This document shows, piece after piece, positions 11,484 to 24,161 of a DNA stretch of 64,000 bases. This DNA comes from Luffa acutangula (lineage: Eukaryota > Streptophyta > Magnoliopsida > Cucurbitales > Cucurbitaceae). Made by a program: the position numbers and the translations under genes. The stretch covers positions 19,025,100-19,089,099 of the forward strand of contig CM072098.1 of the NCBI GenBank assembly GCA_036850905.1. The letters run 5' to 3'. The notes under the pieces are model-generated. The model did no database searches, had not been told where the DNA came from, and saw only the letters and a list, made by a program, of their open reading frames with translations. How positions within the stretch are numbered: position 1 is the stretch's first letter; each line of letters opens with the position of its first letter.

Positions 11484-12058
11484 TGTTGATGGTCAAATTT
11501 GGTCAGAGGAACTCACCTGACCTTCACGTGCCACCAACGGTAAATTTGTTTGAGAGGGGAGAAGACGTGGCCTGCAAGACAGTAAACCTGCACACCGGTG
11601 TGGTGCTCGCCACACCGGCTCCGATGCTTAAGTCAGCAAGCAGAACGATGGGAAGCAGGAAAAGTAAGAGCAAGAGGAGAGAGTAGAGTATAGAGAGTAG
11701 AGTTTGGGGATAGAATTTGGGTCCCTTCTTCAGTGGCGAAAAGGGGTATAAATACCTACTCATTCTCCTAGGGTTTTTAGGAATTCGGAGGCGTTTCGGG
11801 ACAAACCAGGCGAAACCGGGGCAGCCAGAGGCGGTGGGGACCAAACGGAGTCGGATGGGCTCGGCCTCGGCCATGTGAGGCTCGGCCTCGGCCCAAGGCC
11901 GAGGCCTAGCAGGGGGTCGGGCCAAACGCCCAACCCCTTCGGTCTTGGCCCATCCCATTTGCCAGTCTCGCCTCTGGGGTCCACCTCTCAGCCCTATTTC
12001 TGTCCACTGTCCTCGTCAGCTCCTTATACCTCGGAGTGGTCCAAAATTACCTATAACA
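11484..12058 (-). mobile_element. Solo LTR 'J' (575 bp, short LTR family)
   Basis: On the minus strand it begins TGTTATAGGTAATTTTGG at 12058 and ends GACCATCAACA at 11484. A perfect 5-bp target duplication gcttg lies at 11479-11483 and 12059-12063. Its U3 is GC-rich and carries inverted GGCCGAGGCC-type motifs (about 11860-11915). A TATA-like GTATTTATACC lies near 11747-11757 and CTGACTTAAGCATCGGAGC near 11626-11644. It is complete, with no internal region, so it is a product of LTR-LTR recombination. Superfamily uncertain, probably Ty3/gypsy. Confidence 0.9.
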
Positions 12059-12063
12059 GCTTG

Positions 12064-12994
12064 AATTGATCACACATAGAAATTTCATTTGTCCTCTTCG
12101 TTCATTCTTTCTCCATCGGGTCTCCACTTGAGTGAAGCTTTGGTTGGGTGTTAGCCACATGGCTAAGCCTAAGCTAAACTTGAGTGTTTATGAAGAAATG
12201 AGAAGAAATGATAGTTTTATTCTAAGCTTTCATTATAATGGGGCATTGGTTACAATCTCGATCTCTACTGTTAATATGTTTTAAGTTGTTTTGTGTACTA
12301 TAGGTGGGAGAGTCATTTACAACTCAGGTCAATGAGGTTGTAGGTGCCAGCTTAGACCATCTTGGTTACTTGGTATGTGCCCTCTCAGGTCAACTCTGTT
12401 GCTTCGCTTACTACATCCTTCATATTCTATAGGAGTTTCCATCAACTTGTCTACTTTCTAGCTCCTATGCTTAATGCAAAAGTTATAACATTGTATTGCT
12501 TCCTTCATTCTTTTAAGAGATCAAGGTCTAGCCTTAAGCATTTGTGTTGTTGGTTTTAAGATCAAATTGCTTGGTCCTTGAAGAAGGCAGACTTATGTCG
12601 GTTAGTACCACTACCTCGAAACTAAAGGTCAAGAAAAATGGGTTTCACCAATTGAGGCTTTGTTGGATTTGATATGCCCACAACACATTCGAGAGCTTTT
12701 TAGCCCTTAGTCCTTCTAGCTTTTCTAGCTTTTTTTCCCCTCTTCCTTTTGATTACCTTATCTACTACTTTCACCTACTCTAGCCTACAGATGAGCTAGA
12801 GATGAGGTAAGGTGCTTAATGTCGAGGTTCATGTGAAACTCCTTGAAGTTGGTATTGACAAACTAAGTCGGACACTATGACGCATAGGGTATGTCAAAGT
12901 TGCACATAATGGAGCATTATCCTGTAATACCCTTACATGACTATATTTTCAAAAGAGCAGGTAAATGAGTGGTTGTTGCATATCCTTTCAAGGA
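12064..12994. other. Gene-free stretch
   Basis: No recognisable coding, RNA or transposon signal. Short open frames (for example 12362-12559) show no motif and look accidental. Confidence 0.4.
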
Positions 12995-12999
12995 TTTCT

Positions 13000-14947
13000 T
13001 GTTGGGATTTAAGTCCTAAAACTCGTGGATAGTAAATGTAACAAAGTTAATTATAAAACGTTATTGAAATGATTCAATTTCTGGTTGTTGAATGGTTGTT
13101 TTAACTATGCATTAATTAACCCAAATCCAATAAACTAGAATCCTTGGCTATGATATTAATACTTGAACTTTATGTAGTGACATAAAAGTGGATCAAGTTC
13201 AAGTAATAGCCTAAATGGTCTATAGTATAGGGATAAAATTGGGTACCTTATCCTAAGAAAACTATGTGACGCGGCCCACTTTGTTTTAGTACAAACGATG
13301 TGATCCTGAATCGTTCATGTAGAGACATGCGAGTGGGGGCGTCCTATGCAAAAGAGTTTGTATAAGACCGGACCACGAAATAAGTCACTTTCACTTTATA
13401 ACGTCGTTTACTGTGAAACTGACATATTTTCAAGCGATGACCTAGATAACTTGATCTTAATCCTGAGCTAACTATGAACTCCTGTTTATTCGGGATTATC
13501 CTTTGATTTGTATGGGTGAGAGTGGCCCAACATTGCCGCTCAATAAGTTCCTACCATTTTGGGGATAAGACCACGTAGATAGCTGGGGACATAGTCTTGC
13601 AAGATGAAATTCACTCCTACTTGACTTTAGAGATAGTAGAGAGGTTGTTCCCTTAAGTGCTGACTTTCGGACGTGAACATAAAGGCGCATCGTCCTCTCA
13701 TTGGCCCTAGAGGTTTTAGGTTTAGTGGTCGGACCACAAACCAATTGTTCATTAGGGACTCAGTGGGGACTTAAGGAATAAGAAGTAACTTCAGGGGTAA
13801 AATGGACATTTGACCCAGCTGTAGTTACGAACAACCTATGAAGGGTCGACTTACTGATCACAGTTATATCGAGTGGACAGAAATATATCTACAGTGAATA
13901 AGGGAGTGCAGCTACGGGCTATAGTGGAGTGTCCAGTTAGTTAACGAATGTTGGTTAACTAGGTTAAAAGAGTTTAATTGGTTAATCTAAGATCGTTAGA
14001 GCCCATGATCGATAGGTCCATTAGGTCCTCCTGCTAGCTCATACGGACCAAACCTTAGAAAAAGTGTGATGAAAGAATTTGAAAACGTTCAAATTCAATT
14101 TTGGGAATACACGTACACGTTATTTATATATTGATATATTTGAACGTAATATTGTTTAATTAAGTGTTAAACTATTGAAAGAGTTGTCAATATTTATATA
14201 GGATTTAAATATTGTAAATATGTATAGGATACATATTTCAACTTCTATATGAATAGGAATTCATAATCGAACGAGCAGTTTTGAGAGGAATATGGATTAG
14301 TACAATTATTTAATTTGGTATTTGATATTGAATTAAATAAATGTTTAATTAATTAAATTAATTTTATTTTAAATTAGTTACTTGAATTAATTTTAAATTA
14401 AAATTAATTAAATAAAATAAATTTCATTAATATGAAATTCAAAGAGGTAAATCAAATTTTTAGAAAAACATAAAATGTTCATGCATTATTTCTCCAATTG
14501 ACACCTCCATATGTGATAAATCAAAAGCCCAACATCTCTTGTCCCTTCATATATATATGTCTTGCATGAGATTGAGAGAAGTGTGTGAGATTTGGGTGGA
14601 AAACTCCATGGAAGCCTTGCTTAATTTCCTCTCAAAACAGATGGTAAGAAACCCATTTTACTTCTCATCAACTATCAATATCTTCTTTCCAAGTTCATCA
14701 CGATTCGGTTCCCACAAGTCCAGTCCGTTCTATGGCTAGAGAATAGTTGGGAAGACTCTAGTGGTAGTCCACGAGCCGTTCGTGTGGAGAAACAACCGAA
14801 GGAACTCACGAATTGAAGCTTCAAAGGTGAGTTTTCGTAATCCTCTGGTTTTGTTATAAAAATACAGCATGCTTTCTTGAAGAAATTAATGAAAATCGGT
14901 GCCTACGATCCGTAATCGCTTCTGCTCGAGTGTTCTTCACTCCTTCA
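13000..14947 (+). mobile_element. Copia solo LTR 'H' (1,948 bp)
   Basis: It begins TGTTGGGATTTAAGTCC and ends CACTCCTTCA, flanked by a perfect tttct duplication (12995-12999 and 14948-14952). It is the same long-LTR subfamily as the LTRs of element D, sharing GGTACCTTATCCT, GACATGCGAGTGGG, GATGACCTAG and AAAATCGGTGCCTA in order. Neither a primer binding site nor pol is attached. Open frames within it, such as 13496-13744 minus, are not genes. Confidence 0.93.
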
Positions 14948-14952
14948 TTTCT

Positions 14953-15318
14953 CTTATGATGTAAACCATCGCGTCTTGCTCTAGGCACTTCAAGTGGGTA
15001 ATGAGTTGGCCTTCATACACAACTTCCTGTCATCCAATATGTAATATGTAGCTTGTCCTGTAGGCAACTAACCTGAGCTAGATCAATGAATAATGCGCAT
15101 TCGGCCTGGAGTTTATCGATAGGATCCATCCATGTAAGTGTAAGGTTTAGGTCAATGTTCTCGAGCTCCATGATGTCATGTGTTGTGAATGTTAGATTGA
15201 AAGGCGATTTCTATTGGGATAGTTCAAGCTAACTTAGTCTCGTACCATTATTTTTTAGAAAAACAAATCTAATAAGATTTATAAGAAAAACAACTAAACG
15301 CACACATATCTAGGCAAT
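14953..15318. other. Gene-free spacer between LTRs
   Basis: No gene or RNA recognised. It is host DNA or old transposon sequence between solo LTR H and the inverted LTR fragment that starts at 15319. Confidence 0.4.
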
Positions 15319-16112
15319 TGAAGGGGTTGAAAACCCATAGCAGAAGCATTCAAGGCCATGCTCGAATTGAATTTCAATTAAGAAAAATCGATGCGTTGGC
15401 AAATAAAATTACAGAAACAATTTCTACTAATTTTTACTGTTAAGCATGTTATCTACTGTAAAATTAAGGTCAAGAAACTCACATGATGAAGACCAAATTT
15501 ACAACACAATGCTCTTTTTTTTCAAGTCACAAACAACAACGAAATTTCCACGAACACCACCACTTGGATCACCCGCTATTCTCTGGATTGTTGAAGTTTT
15601 GATTGTGGGATCAACAGACTTGATTTTTGGGAATTAGACTACAACAAAACGTTGTTGTGTTCTTGAGAGAATTGAGAGGGAGAGAACTCTTCTTCTTCCA
15701 AGAAGAGTGTGTGTAAAGGAGTCAGTTGTGGAGAGAACTCTTCACCCACTAAAATTACTGCCATCTCACGATTGAGAGAGGAGGGGAAGTTACACATTTG
15801 TAACTTCCAATTAGCCACTAATTATTAAACAATAATTTAAAAATTAACTATATATTATGGAAAAAATTAATTTAATTAAAACAAGTTTAATTAAACTAAT
15901 CATAATATGTAGTTTTAATTCGATTAAATCACATTAAACCGAATTAATCAGCCCAACCAATTAATTCATTAATTAATTGTTCCCAAAATTAATTAAATAT
16001 CACATACTTAATTAATTTCACAATTGAATCATATCCAAATCTGCCTCTCTCTTTTATCATATAGTTTCATCAAATGTACATTAAATATCAACTATAGTAT
16101 TAATTTAATTCC
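15319..16112 (-). mobile_element. Inverted, truncated copia LTR fragment 'L'
   Basis: The plus strand begins TGAAGGGGTTGAAAACCC, the reverse complement of a copia LTR 3' end. It then follows the element-B LTR in order (ATGCGTTGGCAAATAAAATT; AACACCACCACTTGGATCACC; AATTAATTAA-rich U3), and homology stops near 16112. The 5' 1.2 kb of the LTR is therefore missing. There is no primer binding site to its left, so it is not part of a full element. The right break lies beside the start of LTR I. Confidence 0.75.
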
Positions 16113-18001
16113 TATCATGTAATCTGTTATAGGTGATTTTACACCGTTTTGAAAATCAAACAACAAACTAAAGCAACATTGATCCTGCAGTGTAAAGACA
16201 ACAAGAGATTGGACCTGCGGGGAAAAAGGGGGCGAGGGAATGGCCAAGTTCCCAACCTCGGTCCAATGTTGAGGTCAACGTACCCTAGGCCCTAGTGTCT
16301 GGCCACCCTCACCCTTCACTCACCTTGGTTTGGGAGACTCCTCCTGGCCCAGTTCGACCAATTCTGACCTAAATTGTCCTTGAATGGGTAAAACCCTTGT
16401 TGAGTTTTATGTCATAAAACTCAAAATTTATAATCCTTTTGCAATAAAGATGTTATTTAGTGAATTGTTTATTTTATATTCTAAATCCAATACAAAACAT
16501 CCTTGGTTATAATATGAAATACTCGAACTATATCGTAGATATAGACAGTGATCAAGTTCAGTATATAACCTAAATGGTCTATAGTATAGGGATAGATTGG
16601 GTACCTTATCCTGGTAACACTATGGTTGCGGCCTACTTTGCTGACAAGGCAAACGACGTGATTCTGGATCGTTCATGTAGAGACATGCGAGTAGAGGCAT
16701 CATGTGTAAAAGATGTTTGCACAAGTCACTCTTACTTTCTAACGTCGTTTACTGATGAGACTGATTATTTCATGTGATGACCTAGGTAACACGATCTTAA
16801 TCCTGAGCTTACTATGAACTCCTGTTCATTTGGGATTATCCTTTGATCTGCATGGGTGAGAGTGGCTCAACTGTTGGGTTTTATGCCCTAAAACTCGTAG
16901 ATAATAAATGAAACAAATTAATCGATCTCAATAAAACGTTATTTTTGAGTGATTAAGTAATTTGGTTATTGAATAATCGAGTTTTCAATAATAAACCCTA
17001 AATCCAATAAACTAAGATCCAAGGTTATTTAAATGAAACTTTGACTAGTATGTGGGGACATACGGGGATCGGTGTCCAAGTAAAACCCTAAAAGGTCTAT
17101 GTGATACGACCCACCTTGTATTCGATACAGATGCAATGATCCAAAGCATCCATGTAGGAGACATGCGGGTGGGGGTATCCTATGCAATGAGTTTGCAAAA
17201 GACCGAACCGTGAAATAGTAACCACTAGATGTAACGTCGTTAACTAGTTTAGGTTTCTATTTCAATAGGATGACCTAAGTAACTCAATCTCAATCCTGAG
17301 TCTATTATGAACTCCTTTCAGGAGGGATTGTCCTTAGATTTGTATCGGTGAGAGTGGCCAGTTCGCCGACTCTCTAATCCTACCATTTTAGGGGAAAGAC
17401 CGAATGGGGGCTGAGAACATAACAGTACAAGATGGAATTCACCCCTTCCTCTATTGGAGTAAGTATATGTGTGTTCCCTTAAAGGCTGGTTCTGGGGCTT
17501 GAACAAAGGCGTGTCGTCCTCTCTTGGCCCGAGGTGAACTCCTGTTTAGTGGTTGGACCCTAAACAACTTGTTCATTAGAGGGATCAGTGGTACTTAAGG
17601 TGTTGGGTTTTATGCCCTAAAACTCGTAGATAGTGAATGTAACTGTTGACCGGATATTAATGAAATAATATTGATATATTTTTCCATTAAATGTTATTAG
17701 TTATTTTATATTTTTCTTTGCCTAAAATAACCCTAATCCAATAAACTAGACATCCTAGGTTGTAATATGAGTCTTGAACTATATGTACCGACATATGGGG
17801 ATCACTGTTCAAGAAACAGCCTAAAGGGTCTATAGTATAGGGATATAAAACTGGGTGCCTTATCCTGGTGACACTATGGATAGGACCCACTTTGTATTTG
17901 ATACAAACGCTATGGTCCAACGCGTTCGTGTAGGAGACATGCGAGTGGGGGTATCCTATGCAATGAGTTAGCATAATACCGGATCGCGGAATAGTAACCA
18001 C

Positions 18002-19925
18002 TGTTGGGGTGTATGTCCTAAAACTCGTGGATAGTAATTGTAACAAACTTATATATATATAAAACTTATTAGAATAGTTTTTATTATGGTTGTCGAAAGA
18101 TTAGTTTAACTATGTATTTATTAACCCAAATCCAATAAAACTAAAATCCTTGGCTATGATATGAATGCTTGAACTTTATGTAGTGACATAAATATGGATT
18201 AGGTTCAAGTACATAGCCTAAAACGGTCTATAGTATAGGGATAAGACTGGGTACCTTATCCTAGAAAAAACTATGTGACGAGGCACACTTTGTTTTAATA
18301 CAAACGATGTGATCCTAAATTGTTCGTGTAGAGACATGCGAGTGGGGGCGTCCTATGCAAAAGAAGTTTGTATAAGACCGGACCATGAAATCAGGCACTT
18401 TCACTTTATAACGCCGTTTACTGTGAAACTGACTATTTCAAGCGATGACCTAGGTAACTTGATCTTAATCCTAAGCTAACTACGAACTCCTGTTTATTCG
18501 GGATTATTTTTTGATTTGCATAGGTGAGAGTGGCCCATAAGCGCCGGTCAATAAACCTGCCACTTTGGGGATAAGACCGAGTAGATAGCTGGGGACATAG
18601 TCCTACAAAATGGAATTCACTCCTACCCGTCTTTAGGGATAGTAGAAAGGTTGTTCCCTTAAGTGTTGACTCTGGGACGTGAACAAAGGCGCGCCGCCCT
18701 CTCATTGGCCCGAGAGGTTTTAGGTTTAGTGGTGGGACCACAAACTAATTGTTCATTAGGGACTCACTAGAGACTTAAGGAACAAGAAGTGCTATAGGGG
18801 TAAAACGGACTTTTGACCTTACTATAGTTACGAAAAACCTGTGAATGATTGACTTACTAATCACGGTTATATCGGGTGGACAGAAATATATCTACAGTGA
18901 GGGGAGTTCAGCTACGGGCTATAGTGGAGTGTCCCGTTAGTTAACGAATGTTGGTTAACTTGGATTGAAAGAGTTCGAGCGGTTAATCTCGAATCGTTGG
19001 AGCCCATGATCTGTAGGTACATTAGGTCCCCCTGCTAGCTCAAACAGATTAACCTTAGAACAGAGTGATAAAATAATTTGAAATACGTTAAATTTGAATT
19101 AGGGAGTTAATGTTAACTATATACGATATACTTAACGTATTTTAGTTTAATCTTTAAATTAAACTATAATTATTAAGAGAGTTAGAATTATTTAAATATG
19201 ATTTAAATATTTGAAAATGTATTCGATACATGTTCGGTTTTAATTTGAATAGTGATTCAAAGTTATCGGGATTTAAGAGAGTTCGGGTTTGGTATGTTTA
19301 TTTAATTTAATATTTTGATATTGAATTAAACAAATTAATTAAAATTAGTTTAATTAATTTAGAAATTGATTTTTGATTAACTTTAAAAGAAATTAAAAAT
19401 AGTTTAAGGTTAATTGATTTTAACATAAAATTGAAAATCAATTTTGAATTGATTTTCATGCAAAATTCAATTTGAAGACACCTCCCATGACTCATCTTAT
19501 ATCCCTCAAATTGTTGTCTTCTTGTGAGCTAATTTTGGGCAAAATAGTTGCTCATATGTAAGCCAAGAAGATGACTCAGTTGAAGTTGCTGGGATTTTAC
19601 ATGCAAAAACCAAATGAAAAACTCTCTCAAACATCATGGCTTCACACTCTCAAAAACCCATGTGTTCTTCATCAAATTCATCATGCTTGGGTTCCCACAA
19701 GTCCATTCTAAGGCCGAAGAATAGCGAGGAAGACTCTAGCGGTAGTCCATGTCGAGTTCGGGAGGAGAATCATCCATAGAGATCCACGAATTTGAAGCTT
19801 GAAAGATAAGTTCTTTTTCCCCTGTTTTCGTTCTTATTTTCAGCATGCTTTTAATCCTCGAAATTAATGAAAATCGGTGCCTAAGATCCGCTAACGCTTC
19901 CGCTCAAGTGTTCTTCACTCCATCA
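18002..19925 (+). repeat. 5' LTR of element D
   Basis: 1,924 bp, from TGTTGGGGTGTATGTCC to TTCACTCCATCA. It pairs with 41844-43760. I count roughly 45 substitutions and three larger indels between the two copies, the indels being near 18376, 18690 and 19580. It is the same subfamily as solo LTR H. Confidence 0.95.
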
Positions 19926-19927
19926 AT

Positions 19928-19939
19928 TGGTATCAGAGC
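19928..19939 (+). other. Primer binding site of element D
   Basis: TGGTATCAGAGC, complementary to the 3' end of plant initiator tRNA-Met. It begins 2 nt after the 5' LTR ends at 19925 and primes minus-strand DNA synthesis. Confidence 0.93.
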
Positions 19940-22560
19940 GTGGTTTGGCCACTTGATTTCCATTAATTCGAGTTTGGTGGGTGAATTTTGTTTGTTGAAT
20001 CTGTTTTGGTTGCTAAAGTGGATGTTTCGGTTTTGGCATCAAATTAAGCTTTTAATCCTTCCTTAAAATTGTAATTGCCTACATGTTTATGGGCATTAAT
20101 GTCTTGGCAAGAGTCTGTATAAATTTGGGAGTCAATAGAGTCGGATTTAAGCTGTAATCGATCGAGGAAGATGAATTGCTCGCTGGCCGAAAGAACAGGG
20201 GATGAATTTATGGGTTGCTGTATGAACAGCGTCGCGACGCTGTTGCGGTTTTCCAGCGGCACACATTTTCTTTTCAAACGGTGGTTCGGTCCAAATCTCG
20301 GTCCGGTTCACCGCTTCTCGGCCGGTTCGGTTGGTTCAAGCCCGGTTCAACCTCTTCCATGCCTTATAAATCCGGTTCAAGCTGTTTTTGGGTGGTTCGT
20401 TCGAGATGTTTCGAAGTGTTTGCGGCCAGTTCGGGAGCTATTTAAGGCGGTTCAACCATTTATTTAATTATTAATGTAATAATTTAGCTTAGTTTGATTG
20501 TTTGGATGCCAAAACCGGTCCGCTGTAGTGTGTTTAATTATTTATGCATTAGGAATGTATGTTATAATTAAATTAAAATTGAATATGCATATCGTATGCC
20601 ATATAGATTTAAAATCCCACCATAGGAAAACATGTTCATGCATTAGTAATTAATTATAAGGGTTATAATAAAAGAAATGCATGTTAGGTTTCATGATAAA
20701 TGCATGTTTGATTGTTTTATTTTTCGTTTATGGATATTTTATATAAGTGTTATATTAATAAACGAAAACGAACGAGCATGCAGCATGAAATCACCTTAGC
20801 ATAGATGAATGTTGTAGGTTGTCTATATTATAAATTGTTATAAAATCGAGATAGACGTTAAAACCTATAACAAAGATAAATGCATGCTCACTTAGGGTTA
20901 ATGAAATCCAATTTCGAATGATTCGCATAGAATAGGTCGATATCTTGTAAAGCTAAGGTTACAAGTGAACTCACCTGGCGAAATGCTGTCTAAGGCTGGA
21001 GGTATTTAAGTTGACGGATTACGGAACACCTCCTACCTGGGCATCGAGCCGGTACTTGAGCTAGGTTAACCCGATATTATGAGCATGCGTGAGAGATGTG
21101 AGGTTTTATCACCTAGACATCATAGCATAATAGTTATGCCGTTGGAAATCACCTAGACTTGGGTTGTTTCAAAACGTTTAAGCTTTTTGAATGGTGCTTT
21201 AACTTTATATAACTTGAATTATGATTGTTATATGCTTTCATCACCATTAGAAGCATGTTATAGGTTTTAAATCATTAAAAGTTATAAATAGTTATAAGGT
21301 TTAAATGAATAGAAACCGTTAAACCTATAACAAAGAGTTGCATGCTAACATAGGATCTTAGGTAGCATGAATCAATTTTAAAACGTTTAAAATCGATTAG
21401 ACCTAAGATCACTGTTTTCTAATAGGATTAGAAGAGATTCTTACTTAGTGTTTTAATAGAATTAAAATTCGATAAGTAGGATATAACGCCTTGGTTATAA
21501 GGGAACTCTCCCGGTAATCCGATACCTGAGTTGAATTAACCATGGTCTAATTAGCATGCAATGTCACTAGGAAATTAAAAAGGTTTAATTCGCCTAGACA
21601 TTAGAATAAAGACCTTATTTAAAATAGTTATTTATAAGGCATTAACTTAGATAAATTCGTTTAGCCGGGATTTACCTAAGTAAAAGACCCTAAATTTTAA
21701 AATACTTAGTGGGAGGAAAAAGGTCTATGAAAAATCGTTTTCTTCTCAAGTTCTCCATAGAGTTCATACGGTGAGATTTATGCATAGCCTCTTGTTACTT
21801 TCTAACGTAACCATTCCATTCGGAAGGTGATTGCATAAATCAATATCAAGGTGAACGGAGAAAGTATCTATGTAAAACTTTTCTTCTCACGCTCTCCCTA
21901 AAATTCACACCGTGAGATTTATGCATAGCCTCTTGTTACTTACTAACGTAACCATTCCATTCGGAAGGTAATTGCATAAATCAATATCAAGGTGAATGGA
22001 GAAAGTATTTATAGTAAGTGGGAGAAGGAAGTGTGTCAACGCATCCTACGGTCTCCTCCATTGGTTTACATAGCAAGATCTCTATGTTCGCCTGCTAAGC
22101 ACGCCCTGGAGATGCTACACCATTCGGAGGGTTGTAACATAGGGATTATAGCACAGTGAACACCCCATAAGGATAAAGGATTTCTTAGGGTCGTTCCCAA
22201 CATTAGCTTTTCCATTCGGTAGCATTGTTGGGACCGTTCTCTGAGATCTAAAAAATGGAGGGTCACACTTACAAGACAAAACTAATGGTTAGCTTATTCT
22301 TGACCAAACAACGGTAACTAAAACGAAATAACAAGATATGAGCGATTATGGTGTTAACGTTTAGTTGAGAATGTCTCAGTTCAGAGGAGGACTAGCTGAC
22401 CACCCCTCGGTGGCAGTTACTCTGAACCTTTGAAGTATCGTTGCAGAAGAATTATGATTAATAGGGTGCATAATTGCTTTTGCTAAATTGATTGGATTAG
22501 TAAAAGGGTTAATACATTAGACAACCCATTGAAAGTTTATTTGTTTAAATTTTCTGCGAT
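19940..22560 (+). promoter_or_regulatory. Long structured 5' leader of element D
   Basis: About 2.6 kb of non-coding leader. It starts with a perfect 18-bp palindrome ACAGCGTCGCGACGCTGT (20227-20244), then a stretch full of CGGTTC/GGTTCG words (20280-20460). A module with AAGGGAACTC and GGTATTTAAGTTGACGG follows (about 20940-21620). Fold I occurs twice in tandem (21775-21841 and 21916-21982, stem GATTTATGCA with TGCATAAATC). Fold II is at 22082-22142 (CTATGTT with AACATAG). A long hairpin at 22205-22245 has a TCCCAACA/TGTTGGGA stem. The same series is found in B and C. Confidence 0.7.
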
Positions 22561-22799
22561 AAAGTATAGGTTCTATAAAATGCCTTCTTTATATGCCAAA
22601 ATTTGTTATTGGTATAAAACATACTACTAAACAAACTTTATACTCTATAATCGTGGTAAGTGATATGGAAACAGTCTTAAAATGTATAATGTCCTCGAGA
22701 TGTTATATCTATTTTATTCTCGCAATAATCATGATAAATATAACATAGAAAATTGTCTAGCCAAAAGAACATGATTCAAGACTAGAAATATGATTTATT

Positions 22800-24161
22800 C
22801 GTCTTGAAAACATGTTTAGTGGGAATAGTGATTCAACCTAGGATATTCGGTTCAGGACCCACTAAATCACGTATGTTCTTTTCAAGAAATAATTTCCTAG
22901 CACTAGTTGCGAAATAGTTAAGATAACTCTTAGACTTTAAATAGAAGAGTTCATCTCGGTTAAAGCAGTGGGAGACATAAAGTTATTCTTTCAAGGAACG
23001 ATACATATTATTTAATGTATATAGTTCCTAAGATTAAAAGAAAATTTGATTTCAATATCTTGCTTTCAGGAACAAGACTATTATATTACCTTTTATGTAT
23101 GAATCGTTCATATCGAAAAGGATGCCAATATTTGTTTTGCAAACATAAAGAATAACATATACGTTTTAAGACCGATGTAGTCCAGAGAGATTTTAAATTA
23201 TGAGATATTTAAACCGCTGTAACTCAAAAGAAAAGGCGACATGTTTCTCAAGGGACCTATCTTTTGCACTTGAGGTTAGGCCGAACTAAATTTCAATAGG
23301 ATTGAAGACTGGTCTAAAATGAACTTCTAAACAGGATAGAAGACGACTCATTACCTCCCTATAAGTCATGCCTTAAAAGTAGACTGACTTAATGACTTTT
23401 ATCACGAAAAAGGTTATCGTGCAAAAGAAACCTCAGAGCTAACACATTCTGAATGTTAATACTCGAAAAGGAATGAATAATTCATTTGTTTCATTGATGA
23501 TTATGCAAGGTGCTCTATGTTTACCTAAAGCATCATAAAACTGAACTCTTGAAGTTCAGATAATATAATGCTAAGGATAAGATCCAAATTAGGTAAAACA
23601 ATAACGACACTTCAATCCGATCAAAGTAGAGAGTAAATGGACTTGAGATTCCAGGTCTATTTGATAGAACATGGAATTATGTCCTAACTCTCAATACCTA
23701 GTACATCATAGAATAGTGGTGTATCGGAAAGGAGAAACAGAACATTGTTTAACATGGTTCATTAGTTAATGAGTTACCTAAACTTGTTTTGGGATATGCA
23801 GTATTGACTGCGATTTAAAATACAAATATGGTTCTTTCAAAATAATGTTTCTGAAACATTATTTGAACTTTGAAAAAGCATAAAATGTGTTTATGTTATT
23901 TCATAACTTAGGGATATCCTCATTTGAGATAATCCCGAAGGATATAGAACCTCATTCAAAATTGTGTCTATCTATAGGTTATTCCATAGAAACGAGTTAT
24001 GAATACTTCTTTGTTTAAAAGAAAGTATTTGTATGGACAAATGTTACTTTCTTAAAAGAAGGTCACGTTAGAAATCACAGCCACGAACTAAGAAAGTGTT
24101 AAGTAAGTTATATAGTAAAGCTACAAATATATCAACAAAGAGTTGTTAATAAGACTAATTC
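22800..24161 (+). pseudogene. Element D pol remnant, first part (protease and integrase)
   Basis: Comparison with the pol regions of A, B and C shows a colinear but very decayed copy. The protease DSGAT region is near 22833-22870. A block like B's GEFISAKAVGDIK is at about 22940-22985. The GAG-pre-integrase HLRLGH region is near 23258 and the integrase core runs to about 23790. It is full of small indels and stops, and no frame is open beyond a few dozen codons. It is cut at 24161 by element A and resumes at 40467. It resembles B (VGDIK wording) more than A or C. Confidence 0.8.

Noticed and set aside
11819..11950. GC-rich island as a host promoter or CpG island
   Set aside because: It lies in the U3 part of solo LTR J, bounded by a perfect gcttg target duplication.
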